A DNA stretch of 64,000 nt, taken from the NCBI GenBank assembly GCA_009760855.2, contig WPIO01000211.1, positions 62,001-126,000 of the forward strand, read 5' to 3'. How positions within the stretch are numbered: position 1 is the stretch's first letter; each line of letters starts with the position of its first letter. Source of the stretch: Cristatella mucedo (taxonomy: Eukaryota > Bryozoa > Phylactolaemata > Cristatellidae). The notes below the pieces were generated by a model. The model saw only the letters and a program-made list of their open reading frames with translations. It was not told the origin of the DNA and did not search any database. A program made the position numbers and the translations under genes. Below are positions 10,381 to 21,797 of this stretch, one piece after another.

Positions 10381-10542
10381 GACCAACCGACAGCATCTTT
10401 TGGATCCGCAGCCAGTGTACCTTGCTGTGAATGCATGCATACGAGTCTATGGTAATTACCAGAACAAAAGGCTGTTCCACGACCATTCTCACCTTTCTCC
10501 GACAAGGCGGCGCAACACTATAGAAAGGAAAAATAGCCGTGC
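10381..10542. repeat. 162-bp segment duplicated at 11605-11766 (copy 1)
   Basis: Starts GACCAACCGACAGCATCTTT and is nearly identical to 11605-11766 in direct orientation, 1.22 kb apart. Copy 1 runs straight into a LINE-A tail. Copy 2 is followed by other sequence. No known repeat family recognised. Confidence 0.8.
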
Positions 10543-10544
10543 AG

Positions 10545-10665
10545 ATCTTTGCATGCTGACCATATGCATGCCACCCCTAACCATATTATTCATTGTGTTT
10601 GTTTTTCAAGCATGATTTTACTTACCATTCAATTACATTTCCCTTTACAGCAAATGTAAAGCGCC

Positions 10666-10762
<97 letters not shown>

Positions 10763-10820
10763 AGTTCTCTGAGGGCGCTTTATCAAGTGCATTATTATTA
10801 TTATTATTATTATTATTATG
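10545..10820 (+). mobile_element. LINE-A 3' end with AG expansion in its hairpin
   Basis: The LINE-A 3' UTR from GCATGCTGACC through GCAAATGTAAAGCGCC, then (AG)n, then TTGAGTTCTCTGAGGGCGCT and an (ATT)n tail. The dinucleotide tract lies within the loop side of the terminal hairpin. The outer stem halves are still intact. Confidence 0.85.
10667..10759. repeat. (AG)n microsatellite
   Basis: About 46 uninterrupted AG units. They grew from the AGAAAGAGA segment of the LINE-A hairpin, as seen by comparing copies at 30120-30160 and 42743-42782. Confidence 0.95.
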
Positions 10821-10998
10821 CTGCAGCACGGAGAAGTCGGACTCCTGAGACGGACAGGGAAGTCGGACTCCTGAAACTGACTGACCGGGCCCTGTGCTAA
10901 TTGCAATGGCAGGCGAACACAACATCCCTTCCCCCATAGAAAATAGATATCATAATCCCGACATAGGTAGATTCCGACAGGCTTAACTGGCATGCAGG

Positions 10999-11580
10999 CT
11001 ACGTGACAGCCATTCGAAGGAGGCACGCGTCAGCTCTGCCCCTCGCTAGGAGCCGGTCATAGATGCTGCCCACTTTTAGGCAAAGCTCGGACACCACTCC
11101 CACAGTCATTCGGTTTCGGCAGGCCACCTTGGTTCGAACCCGACGGCCCGTCTCAGGCGCTCGTCGCCGGCTGATCCGGCCCTGCGAAGACTGCTCCGGC
11201 AGGCACATTAATATGGCCTCGGCATTCCCGGAGTTCCACTCTGCCGAGTCGCTCTCGCGTTTCTGCTCCTCTGCGCTCTGCACTGCGACGCTCGTGCGTT
11301 CAGCCGCTGAGAGGCTGGCACTCACTACTGGGCGCATGGAGCGCCGAGTCGTGGCTCTTGAAGGGGCACTTCTTCTCACCATGACGCTCTCGCTGCTGTG
11401 CAGCTCTGGCTGCTGTGCAAGCTGCAGCAGCAGCAGTCGAAGTGGTTGGCTTGGCTCTGCTTCCCGAGGCCCTGCCATAATGGCCCATCTAGCAAGCCCC
11501 ACAATTCGGCCATAAAGTCCGGTCAGATCCTGGAGTAGCCAGTCTTGCCTCACCCCAGCATCGGTGGGCAGGGCAGGCAC
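10999..11580 (-). CDS. Hypothetical exon in CpG-rich block
   Basis: A minus-strand open frame continues from 11664 to a stop at 10999. A possible acceptor (GGTCTGTCAG) would start an exon at 11580. The product is Arg/Ala/Ser-rich with no recognised domain (for example [20 protein letters not shown] near its start). The upstream part of the frame runs into the 162-bp duplicate, which is why I cut it. CpG density is high. It could be a real terminal exon or a chance frame in GC-rich DNA. Confidence 0.22.
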   Translation of the reverse strand: MPALPTDAGVRQDWLLQDLTGLYGRIVGLARWAIMAGPREAEPSQPLRLLLLQLAQQPELHSSESVMVRRSAPSRATTRRSMRPVVSASLSAAERTSVAVQSAEEQKRESDSAEWNSGNAEAILMCLPEQSSQGRISRRRAPETGRRVRTKVACRNRMTVGVVSELCLKVGSIYDRLLARGRADACLLRMAVT

Positions 11581-11604
11581 CTGACAGACCGAAACCATTT
11601 TTCG

Positions 11605-11766
11605 GACCAACCGACTGCATCTTTTGGATCCGCAGCCAGTGTACCTTGCTGTGAATGCATGCATACGAGTCTGTGGAAATTACCAGAATAAAAGGCTGTT
11701 CCACGACCATTCTCACCTTTCTCCGACAAGATGGCACAGTGCTATAGAAGGGAAAAATAGCCATGC
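11605..11766. repeat. 162-bp duplicated segment (copy 2)
   Basis: Direct duplicate of 10381-10542, with a handful of substitutions and small indels. Its flanks are unrelated to those of copy 1. Confidence 0.8.
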
Positions 11767-11894
11767 CCACCCACCATCTAGCCGAACTGCTGCAGGCAGC
11801 ACCGAGACAATTGAGCTCGCTGTGGAGATCACAGTTTAGCGAGTGAGTCTGCTGCAGCGACTGATGCACTACTTGCTTGCCTTGCTGACATTTG

Positions 11895-12605
11895 ATCCGG
11901 GATGTCAGCAAATTTCCTTAAACTAAACGTTGATAAATCTTAACCAGCCTCACAGGACACCCTAAGCATGTGGCTGTACTAAAGGCTTTGCTTTCCAATA
12001 GATGGTGCTTTTGTGTGACCCTCACCATCTGCTCAGAATTTAGGTATCGTCTTATATAGCTGCCTACAATTTGAGCACTTCGTTAAGAAGACTGATTCAC
12101 CAGCTACCCTTCACGTCCAATCCCTATCTAAGATTAGACTATCGTCTTCCATTGTGGCTCACATAAGATTTAACTAGCTCCTTAGTTATGTCTTGGCTAG
12201 ATTATTGTATTTCCCTTTTGCATGGGCTTCCGAAGTAAGCCACTAGGCCACTGCAGCTGGCAATGAATATGACATCGAATCTAGTAAGGAAATTCTTGAG
12301 GTTTTATCTCGTGTCTCCTGTGCTAAATGTGCTTGGATGGCTGTCGGTTGATCAACGGATACAGGGGAGAGTTCTAACACTGACTTACAAGGCCTGCAGA
12401 GGCTTTGCTTAGCAATACCTAGCAGCACTTCTGCACCAGTTTCAGCTTCCTCGTGCACGCAGGTAATGTATGCACAACAAATTAGGTGTTACATTTCTGC
12501 TTAAATAAATTGGCGAGAGAAGTTTTCGCTCTGCAGGTTTCAAACTGTGGAAATCACTTTCAAGATTGTTGTGCAGCGACAACTACTCTCCTGCAGCCGA
12601 GTATG
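11895..12605 (+). mobile_element. LINE-B 3' half, old
   Basis: Recognised from GTCAGCAAATTTCCTTAAAC through TGCCTACAATTTGAGCA and TAAGATTAGACTATCGTCTT to CAGCGACAACTACTCTCCTG. Many indels. A SINE-1 follows where the 3' UTR would continue. Confidence 0.75.
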
Positions 12606-12781
12606 GTGAGCCGTGATGGCACACCAGATAAGGCGGCTGCTTTTCACGACCTTGGTCCCGAGGTCTTGGGTTCGAATCCTGCTGTGGGTGATTTTTTATT
12701 GCAGCTGCAAGCTGCGATGATTGCCACAAATGCTCTTCTACAGCTATATAAACGAGGCTATTAAATCGGCTAGTATTATTT
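12606..12781 (+). mobile_element. SINE-1
   Basis: GTGAGCCGTGATGGCACACC head, B box GGTTCGAATCC, and body and end AATCGGCTAGTATTATT. More diverged in the body than the 6723 copy. Confidence 0.85.
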
Positions 12782-12903
12782 CCGAGTACTCCCTTACTCT
12801 CTTAGTACTCGACCCAGCCATGCCGTCTGAAAGTGGTGCCGCCTGGTGGCAGGACCGTCATCGCTTTCTGTCGACCAAAGACTGAAGCTTAAGCTGGCTT
12901 AGT

Positions 12904-13445
12904 GGAGCAGAGCCTCCTGGAGCTGCGGCATTCGCACTTTGCGATCGGCACTGATGACATCATCGTCCTGCAGGATTCGTCAGCAACGACGAGGTAGATG
13001 GCAGGGCGGGCAGTGGAGCAGACGGCAAGGGGTTCGCGGCCCGCGCACCAATCTGCTTCCTGTTCCGCGTCTAGTGCACGTCACAGGCCGCCGTGCAGCT
13101 CGCGCCAAGGAGGAGCTCCGTGCACAGGTCATCGCGACTCGGCATGCTGCTTGCACAGCAGTAGTAGTAGTAGCTGCTTGAGCAGAGCGTCCCAGCTGCA
13201 GGATTCACACTTTGCGATCGACACTGCTGTCTGCATCGCCTACTGCAGGATTCGTCAGCAACGATGCAACGACGAGGCAGATGGCTGGGCAGGCAGTAGA
13301 GCTGACGGCAAGAACTCTCGTGGCTGAGCAATCTGCTTCCTGTCTGCGCTTAGAGTACACGCGCCTAAGCGGCCTTCCACCAAGGACGAATGCCTGCCTC
13401 TCCCGTGCGTGCGTCGTCGCGACTTGGCTCGCTGTTTGCGCAGTA
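12904..13445. repeat. Tandem duplication, two units of about 270-277 bp
   Basis: Unit 1 (12904-13173) and unit 2 (13181-13445) both start GAGCAGAGC. They share CTGCAGGATTCGTCAGCAAC, GACGGCAAG and CAATCTGCTTCCTGT in the same order. The region is CpG-rich and diverged between units. No domain is recognised in any frame. Confidence 0.65.
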
Positions 13446-13710
13446 CGTTGCGTTGAGCCTGGCGTTGAGCTTGACGCGTGACTTCTAGAGCCGAGCCCCG
13501 ACCCCTAGCCCGCCTATGGGGGGCGCAGCACCTCAGCCTACCGGCTAGGCATAGGCAAATTTAATGGCCTCGCCCCTGAGCCTAGGCCGGGCAAAATTTC
13601 AACCTAGCCTCTGCTGGATTCGACGAATTCGTTCAATCCAATACCCTTGCAGTACCCTCGAAGCAGCATTTCGAATCTATTTTCACGAATATTCTATATT
13701 CACCAATCAG

Positions 13711-16385
13711 GTACCAAGTCCTCCATTATCTCCGATTTCTCTGATCTCATTTCGATTATGTTCGCAAGAAATCAATCTTTCCTCATTATGGGTGATTTCA
13801 ACATTCATTTTGATAATTTATCTGACGCCTGCAGCCTTAAGTTTGTGCACTGACTGACTCATTATCTCTTTTGGCTCATGTGGTGAGCCGTGATGGCAGG
13901 CTAGGTAAGGCGGTTGCTTTTCGCGGTCCTCGGTTCAAATGTTCGAATCCTTCGGTGGGTGATTCTTTATCGCCGCTTTAAGCAATTTTTTGGTGATAGT
14001 GTGAAGGCTCTTCTGTCACTATTCAAAAGAGACTGTTAAATCAGCTAGTATTTTATTTGTGCATGTGCATGGTCCTACTCACGTCAAGGGTCACATAATC
14101 AACTTAATTTTCTCATGTAACTGCAGTTTGTCAACGCCAACTATTACCAAATCCTCCTTATCTGACCACATGCAGATCTCATTCAGTCTACAGTGTGTGC
14201 CCTCCTCCTCATCTAAAATAACCTGTGAGTCGCGAAACCTCAAGACCCTTGACATCGATGCAGTCCATACCAGACTATCAGCTTCGCCTCTGCTGCTCAA
14301 TCCTTCCGACGTGTCATCCTAGGTAGAGTGCTACATCACCACACTTGCTGACATGCTCGACTAGTTTGCACCCCTGACTAAGCACGCAGTGCACCCTTGC
14401 CCAGACGGCAAATTGTTTACCACAGACGTTAAACTAGCTAGGTCTACTAAGCTCAAGCTTAAAATTCATACAAGATCAGGCCTGACTGCCAATCGACAGG
14501 CATACGAGGACTGTTGTAGATCGTCCTGAAGTTCATATCCCATTTAACGAAGACTGGTCTCCTGGACCTTATTCCCACTGTCCTGATTCTACGGTGCATT
14601 GATCTGCTGCTACCATGCATAGCCAACGTCATAAATATGTTATTGGCCTCAGGTCAAGTCTCAGCACCTCTCAAAAAGGCTGTAGTCGGGCCACTACTCA
14701 AGAAAGCAACACTAGACCAAGAGAACTTGAGCAACTTCCGCCCAGTATCCCTTCCAATGTTCTTATCAAAGACACTGGAACGAGTCGTGGCAGGCCAGCA
14801 GAACTCATTTATTGAAACTTCAAACCTAGCTGATGATTTCCGGTCAGACTTTAGAGCTAATCACTCCACAGAGTCAGCATTGCTTCGGGTGTATACCAAC
14901 CAATTTAGGAGTGTAGGCTTATGTAGAGTCTCTCTTCTCACTTCGCTCAATCTTTCGGCAGCTTTTGATACTATCAATCATCAAGTCCTTCTTCAGCTCC
15001 TCTCATCTTGCCTGTGCATCACTGTCACTTCATTCCAATGGTTCCTATCTCAGTGGGATACTTCAGAGTATCGATGTGAATGGACAAAGATCATGCCAGG
15101 AGCCTCTGAAGTATGGGGTACCTCAGAGCTCAGTACTTGACCATCTTTTCACGGTTTATAATCTTCCTCTTGCTGATGTGATTGCCAGACACGATCTAGG
15201 ATTTCACTTCTATGCAGATGACACTCAGTTGTATTTCTGCTTTGATATTTTTCACACCTCTAGCATGTCGAATTCCCTCAGTTTCCTGGCTGCGTGTCTT
15301 GATGGCATCCAAATTCGGATGGCAGCAAACTTTCTTAAATTAAATGGATACAATTGCATACAATGAATAAATCAAATTGAATGAATAAAACTAACTTATT
15401 AGTTATGGGCAAACCAAGTGTGAATCGGAAATTTGAAATTGTGATCAAATAAATAAATTAAATAAATAAATTATTTAAATTTTAAATTTAAACTTAAATT
15501 TTAATTTACGCTCACAATCGGCTCTGCCAGCACATTTCTCCTGTTGAATCTGCACGAAATCTGTTTTTCGTTTTCCAAAGTGACATTTCATTACACGACG
15601 ACATCAGCTCCAAAGCCAATTTAGCCTACTTTTAGCTACATAACATCGCTAAAATTTGATATTGTTAAGATAGGGCTACCACATCTAAGTTGGTCCAGGC
15701 ATTTGTGACATCCAGTCTTAACTTCTGAAACTCATAGCTTGCTGGTCTACCGGCCAGTACAACTAGGCACTTCCCGCTGCTGCCAAACTCTGCAGCTAGG
15801 CTTGTCTGTCGTGAGCCTAGCATTTGCCACATCACACCATTGCTCACAGACCAGCACTGGCTCCCAATCAGCAACACGTCGACTTCAAGGTTAAGCCGCT
15901 CAATTTTAGGTCCTTGTATCCTTTGGCTCCACCCTACCTATCAGATATACTGCCCCACTAGGCCAAGCTTCGTGCCTCCTGCTTTTCCCAGTCTATTAAC
16001 CTAGACCTTACGCAAAAATCTAAATCCTTTAGAGACAACGCCTTTAGTTGGCATGCTTCCATAGATTGTAAATCACTCCCAAATTTTGTCACGCCATATC
16101 CTGACTTGTCCACATCTAAAAATATACGAAAAACGTATCTTTTAATCACAGCATTTTGTGGGTCCCTATGATTCATCATGGTGCTGATGCTGTGCATGCT
16201 ACGACTAACCATACTTGCATGCTGAGTCCGTGCATGTCATCCTTAACCATGTTATTGTTTTTGTTAATTGAGAATGCTACCCCCAACTGTTAGATGGTGC
16301 TTTCTTTGCAGCAAATGTAAAGTGCATAGACAGAGATTGATTTCTCTGAGGGCCCTATATCAAGCGGATTATTTTATTATTACCA
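13711..16385 (+). mobile_element. Old LINE-A, 5'-truncated, with SINE-1 inside
   Basis: Starts in the endonuclease domain (GTACCAAGTCC...; the MGDFNIHF motif at about 13787), runs through reverse transcriptase (LNLSAAFDTI at 14950; FYADDTQLYF at 15208), the C-terminal region and 3' UTR, and ends with the tail hairpin near 16315-16375. The frame is broken by many changes. A short AT-rich expansion lies at about 15445-15510. The SINE-1 at 13881 splits the endonuclease part. Confidence 0.85.
13881..14055 (+). mobile_element. SINE-1 inserted in LINE-A
   Basis: GTGAGCCGTGATGGCAGGCT head, degraded B box, and end AATCAGCTAGTATTTTATTT. The LINE-A sequence reads CATGTG before it and again after it, where an undisturbed copy has a single GCTCATGTGCATGG. 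The target duplication is thus about 6 bp. Confidence 0.85.
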
Positions 16386-18390
16386 ACTTTAATCCACTAT
16401 ATTCCAAGGCTAATTTACCACAAATTGGTTATGCAAACTTCAAATTTTTATTGCCTTAAACTTTTGATTGTGTTAAAAGTTAAACTGTACAATTGTCAAG
16501 CTGTTTGGCGGGTTCATTGTCAATGGTACACGGCAATCGATAGCAATAGCTGTGGCCAATAACACAATCCTTTGGCAAGTGGACGAGAGATCGGCTGCAC
16601 CAATGCTCCAATAGTAATTCCACGAAGCATCATACGGCACATTATTTTAACCCACTCTGTAGTTCAATCTCGGGCAATCCATAGCAATTGACAGTAGCAG
16701 CACGAGCTAATATGGCAAACCATCATGATCCATCGAAAATCACGGAATACAGCTTGGCCAAAATCTCATTTTTCTTGTGTGTCACAGAGCACTGTGTTTA
16801 AAATACGATTGCATCATTTCAGATAATTTTTTTCAAGTACAATTTCGAGTAATGAATGGCAGTTAACAGCTATGGCCCAGGCCACCACCCTAACCTGTGG
16901 CCAATTGCCAGAAATCGGTAGTGCGAAACTCCAATTGTCAGTCCATAAAATATTTTGCTGCGTTAAAAGTGAAACTGCTGCATTTTCAAGCTACTTTACT
17001 AGTTAACTGTCTGCAATACGCAGCAATCCACAGCATTGGTCGGGGCTAGTACAGCAATCCATGAAAAATGAATAGGATTGGCTGAGCAAAACTGCAACTC
17101 TGTTTCCACATAACATCAAACTGTGCTCGCCCATAAAAATGATAACAGTACACTTGATGAAGCACCCTCAGAGAACTCAATCTCTTTCTATGCCCTTTAA
17201 ATTTGCTAGAAAGGAAATACGGTCTAATGGTTAGTAATATCACGGTTGATAAACCACATGAATAACATGGTTAGGTTTGACATGCACAGGGTCAGCATGC
17301 AAATTTGGCTAGTGGCAGCATGCGACAGTGTTAACACATAAGAGCACATAAAGGACGAATCACAGGGACCCACTAAATGCTGTCATAAATAGGTGCTTTT
17401 ATAATTTATTTTTGAATGTGGTCATGTCAGGGGATGTCGTGATGGAAGTCGGGAGTGAGTTAAAGGCTTTCTGAGCATTCGGACTAAATTCACGGTCTCC
17501 AAAAGATTTGAGGTTTGTACGAAGTATAGGTAAACAGGTAGTTTTCGAAACGCGTTCGGTACGATTACGATACTTAACCTGGTTAGGGAGTAGATAAGAT
17601 TGGCTGGAGCCGAAGAATGAAGGGATCTACAAGGAATAATTTGCACCTATTGTTCAGGTTCAATCGACGGCAATCGATGGCAATAGACAGCATGTGCCCG
17701 GGAAATAGGCAAATCCATAACGGTCTGCTACAGACCGACCGACAGTTGCTTGGAGAAGTTGTAACCTTTCTTTGGAGAAGCTGTAACTTTTCTTTTGTAT
17801 CGCAGAAGACATTTTTAAAGTGCAGTCTCATTCTTTGAAACCATCCAGAACTTACAATCGACAGCAACTCACGGCTATTGATGGCAATGATAACATAAAA
17901 TGGCTTCAATGACAATGCGTTTCTGGATTAAAGGAAACTGGCTCGCATAATTTACACCCAATGAACATTCAATCGACGGCAATGCATGTCAGTGGACGGC
18001 AAGGGCCGGCTTTGACCGAAATCTGTTTCACACTGAGCAAAATGTTTGCGTTCGAAGCTCCAGTTACCATGCCACTTGAGGTTCGCTATGGGCTCACAAA
18101 CTTTCAACCCATTTTAGGAGCTCATTATCGGGCAACGAATGGAAATCAATGGTGATGGCCAGGCAAAACACGGCATACTGTGACCTATGCTACAATTTGG
18201 CACAAAGCTGGTATGAGAAGATCCGGCTATTCTTGCCTATTACACGGCTCTGTATTAAAAGTACAACCACTCATGTACATTCGAGGGCAATGCATGGCAA
18301 TCGATGGCAATAACACGAGAAAATACCGTAATCCACAATGCACCGTCACAAATAGACGAATAGTTGCTGTGCGATGCTCACAGATTTAGA
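16386..18390. repeat. Degenerate satellite-like array, mean spacing about 155 bp
   Basis: A core of the type (C)GGCAATCGATGGCAAT followed by an AT/ACACG segment recurs at about 16531, 16671, 16846 and 17021. After the LINE-A insertion it recurs at 17668, 17863, 17977, 18129 and 18282. Spacing is 114-195 bp. Flanks of the cores also align: TTAAAAGT.AAACT precedes the cores at 16531, 17021 and 18282, while CAACCCATTTTAG-like sequence precedes 16671 and 18129. This hints at two unit types. Confidence 0.6.
17130..17632 (-). mobile_element. LINE-A 3' fragment, reverse, inside the satellite-like array
   Basis: Reverse LINE-A from the tail hairpin (CACCCTCAGAGAACTCAATC) through the 3' UTR into the C-terminal ORF2 region (GGAGCCGAAGAATGAAGGG). 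Array-type sequence (ATAATTTGCACCTATTGTTC) resumes directly after it. Confidence 0.8.
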
Positions 18391-18439
18391 TTTCTCTGAG
18401 TGCTGAACTCTCTTTTTGGTTGCTTCCCGGAAATGCAAT

Positions 18440-19440
18440 TGTTTTTTCTGGCTCTAGATCATGGAAAAAGAGGTCTTTAAAACGAGTGCGTTGTCATAAC
18501 CTGTCCAGAAATTTAGCTTTGCACAGCCTATTTTAGTCGATTTGTGGCAGATCGCAAGAGATTGCTGCATTGGCAAGAGCTTTTTCTTCGTATAGTGCAA
18601 TGTACTGACGAATGCGGCCCACTCGGCAGCTGATGCACGCAGTGTGCCAGCATCCAGAGCTGCTCTCACCAGCGTCCTGGCCGTAACTCTGCTACACTTG
18701 CCAGTCGGCTCGTCCCCGCCTGGCTTTGCTGCTATGGGCAGGCTAGGCAACATGGCTGGCGAGCCAGGCGCAGGCCCAGCAGCCTCTGCCAACTCCACCG
18801 CACTCGCCAACCTTGCAGCATGGGCCTCCCTACTACTGAAGGGCGTCGCAACGTCAAGAGCGAGCTGGCCAGAGCAGCGAGGGCTGCGCAACGTCAAGTG
18901 CCTGCAGGCCAGAGCAGCGAGGGCTGAGTAACGTCACGAGCTGGCTATCGACATCACGAGCTGGGCACGGTGCTCAGCCGGCCGAGCTGCCACGTGCCCA
19001 CCCAGCTATCAGAGCGGATCGACCAGCAAAGCAGGCCTTCTCCAAACGAGAGCACAGCACGGCAATGCATGCACAACAATGCTTTTAATAAATTCATTCA
19101 ATAAATAGATGCGTACAATCCAGGCAACCAACTCGGCGTACTTTTTCTGGCCCAGGCTGTCGACTGGTAAAGGCTTGCCTCCAGCCAGCCAAGAGTACCT
19201 GCCCCAGAGGTCGGCAGCAGAGTAGGAAGCCTTCCCTTCGAAGCCACTGGGCAGGCTGCCGCTCATCTGTTGGGCTGAGCACGACCAAGCCGTAGGCTCG
19301 GACCGAGCCAAGAGCTGGCAGCAGGCACGACTCGTCGGCCGACCGAGCGTCACCCGGCCGAGCCCTCTGATTACCAACCAGTGTGGGCTTGGACTCCTGT
19401 CAGGTCCACAGGGGCACTGCAGCCCAATAACAGTACAGTG
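18440..19440. other. CpG-rich unassigned block with short internal duplications
   Basis: GC- and CpG-rich. The phrase GGCCAGAGCAGCGAGGGCTG occurs twice (about 18869 and 18908). Minus-strand frames at 18454-18897 and 19009-19377 are open, Ala-rich or mixed, and without a recognisable domain. This could be host exons or an unknown repeat. Confidence 0.25.
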
Positions 19441-20033
19441 AGCCTACAGTAACGAGCCGTCATAACCGGGCAGCAGCATCAGCACAAGGCCGCCTGGTGG
19501 GAGCTCGGCCTTGTGCCTCCCTCTTGGGACGGTACTTTTGGACATCTTACAAGAACTCGGCAGCCTCGATGCCACATCCGGGTCTGAGACAGGCGTGTCG
19601 ATGAGAAGCCCAAGCTCCGAGTCCGGCTAGGAATCCGGTGACGAGAGCGAGACCGAGGAGAGCAACCGGCCTGCCACTCGCCTTGGGTAAGGACGGTTCG
19701 CCGAGAAGGTCGACGGAAGGACAACGCTGGCGATGTCAAGGTCTCCGAGCAACAAGCCAAAAGTTGCCCTTTGGTCAGCAGGTCGCTAAATCACCCGTCG
19801 GCACAGCCATGCCAAGCAATGGAGCCAGCTCAGCTGCTGGAGTAGACAGAAAAGCAACGCCTAGCTTATGGAGGCTTGGATGACCTTGACCCTGGCATCG
19901 TTTGACCTCCCGTTGAGCTCTCTAACTCGAGTCCTCTCACGGTTATGTGCTGCTTTTCCATCGACAAACTTGATGAGAGAAAGAGAGAAAATAAAGCACG
20001 AGTCATCCGGACTCTAATAGCAGCCACGTATTT
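19441..20033. other. Unassigned GC-rich spacer
   Basis: No family recognised. An AATAAA lies at 19990-19995, shortly before the SINE-1. No paired terminal repeats were found around it. Confidence 0.3.
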
Positions 20034-20190
20034 TGTGAGCCGTGATGGCTGTTGCTTTTCATGAGCTCTGTCCCGAAGCCGTGGGTTCGAATCCTGTGGT
20101 AGGGAATCCTTTATTCCCACTGCAAGTCATGATGTAAAGGCTGTTCTGTCGCTATACAAAAGATGCTGTTAATTCAGCTAGTATTTATTT
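20034..20190 (+). mobile_element. SINE-1 lacking part of its head
   Basis: GTGAGCCGTGATGGCTGTTG shows that the segment with the usual CACACTAGGTAAGGCGG is missing. The B box (GGTTCGAATCC) and the end AATTCAGCTAGTATTTATTT are present. Confidence 0.8.
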
Positions 20191-20204
20191 TTATGTATTC
20201 GAGC

Positions 20205-20640
20205 CTAGAATAAAAGAAGATCCTAACAACACAGTAGTACCTCGTGAAAGTAATCCGACTAACAGGCTATTTATGCTAACTGATATTACATACATATAGG
20301 CTTTAAGTGTGAATGCTGTTGCTAACAGATATAGGGACTCAAAAACTTTGAAAATAAAATCATCAAAAGAACTAAAAGAAGTAGCTACAGCAATAAGTAT
20401 TCGAGGCATTAAAATCGCCATTAAAGACAGCAGTAGATACAGGATCGAAATTTTAAGGAGAATTCAATAAAGAAATGGAAGGACATACGAAAAGGAAGAA
20501 TAAAAGCTACCAGGAAAAAAATTTGAACTTGTTGCGAAAATGAATTGAATTATATCAGACAGAGCATTTATAGATCTATATGAAAACAAATGAGGCGGTC
20601 TGATTAGAAGAGATAACATTTCAATATTAAGAACACTCTA
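20205..20640 (+). pseudogene. AT-rich, possibly decayed coding stretch
   Basis: One + frame reads as ordinary protein across about 145 codons with six in-frame stops (segments include NNTVVPRESNPTNRLF and IISDRAFIDLY). Base composition is A-rich, unlike the neighbours. No family recognised. It may be a decayed transposon gene or a chance effect of A-rich DNA. Confidence 0.2.
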
Positions 20641-20641
20641 G

Positions 20642-20846
20642 ATATAGTGCCCTCAGAGAATTCAATCTCTTTCGATGCAATTTACATTTTATGCAAAGGA
20701 ACCATGATTGAATGGTTAGTGGTAGGGGTTCATGGACAACAAGCAAGATCTGGTTACGGGTGGTATGCACAGGGTCAGCATGCTGGAATGGTTTATGTGC
20801 TTATGCATGCTAGCACTGTGCATGCTGCCACTAACTATGCTTGCAG
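20642..20846. mobile_element. LINE-A tail pieces in opposite orientations
   Basis: 20642-20785 is the reverse LINE-A 3' end (GCCCTCAGAGAATTCAATCT to CACAGGGTCAGCATGC). 20793-20846 is a forward piece of the same UTR (ATGTGCTTATGCATGCTAGC). The two form an inverted arrangement. Confidence 0.65.
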
Positions 20847-20949
20847 GAGAATTTTTAACTCGCATACGTAGTTTTAAAATGCACTTCCAATGGCGAACCT
20901 AAACTTTGAAATTTTAGAACTTCACATGCCTATAATCTTTAAAGTCTTA

Positions 20950-21578
20950 TTAATAATAGTAATAATGCACTAGATAAAGTCTCCTCAGAGAACTCAATTT
21001 CTTAATGGGTGCATTACATTTGCTGCAAAGGGAAACGCGATTGAATGGTGAGTAATATCACCCTTGATAAACAACATGAATGACATGGTTAGGGGTGTGA
21101 CATGCACACGGCCAGCATGCAAATGCGCTTACTGGCAGCATGCACAGTGTCAGCACGCATAAGCACATCAAGGACGAATCACAGGGACCCACTAAATGGT
21201 GTCCTAAATAGGTGTGTGCTTAAGTTCTTTTTAAATGTAGTCAAGTCAGGGGATGTTCTGATGCAAGTCAGGAGGGAGTTCCAGGCTTTGGGAGCATACG
21301 AACTAAATGCATGGTCTCCAAAGGATTTGAGATTTGTATGAGGTATTTCCACACTGTTGGATTCCGAAAAGCGGGTGGTACGATGCTTGGCCTGATTAGG
21401 GAATAGATCTGAGAGATAGGCTGGAGCCAAAGAATGAAGTGACCTAAAAGTGATCAACAAAACCTTGAAGTCGGTCCATCGCTTGACTGGTAGCCAGTGC
21501 AGGTCGGCAAGAAGTGTTGAGATTTGGCAACTGCGAAGCTCACGACAGACAAGCCTAGCTGAAGAGTTTTGCACCTAT
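20950..21578 (-). mobile_element. LINE-A 3' end, reverse
   Basis: From an AAT-rich tail complement and hairpin through the 3' UTR to the C-terminal ORF2 segment. The minus frame at 21179-21574 reads HWLPVKRWTDFKVLL and AKHRTTRFSESNS, as in the young copies. It ends where the 5' truncation lies, near 21578. Confidence 0.85.
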
Positions 21579-21631
21579 TTATCAAGCCGATGTGCAAAAA
21601 GGGCTCTGCGAGAATATTAAAAAAAGTGCTA

Positions 21632-21797
21632 GTTTACTTATCAGCCTCTTTTGTATAGAGACTGAAGAGCCTTTACAGCAAGCACTGCGGCTCGCTGCAG
21701 CAATTAAAGATTGCCCACCACAGGATTCGAACCCACGACCTTGCGACCGAAGTCGTAAAAAGCAACAGCCTTACCTAGCGTGCCATCACGGCTCAGA
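21632..21797 (-). mobile_element. SINE-1, reverse
   Basis: Minus strand: GAGCCGTGATGGCACGCTAG head and B box GGTTCGAATCC, with a diverged body ending near 21632. Close to, but not inside, the LINE-A at 20950-21578. Confidence 0.82.

Noticed and set aside
19441-20033. Long-terminal-repeat-like region (AATAAA at 19990)
   Set aside because: No second copy of the sequence, no paired ends and no associated coding domains are visible in the window.
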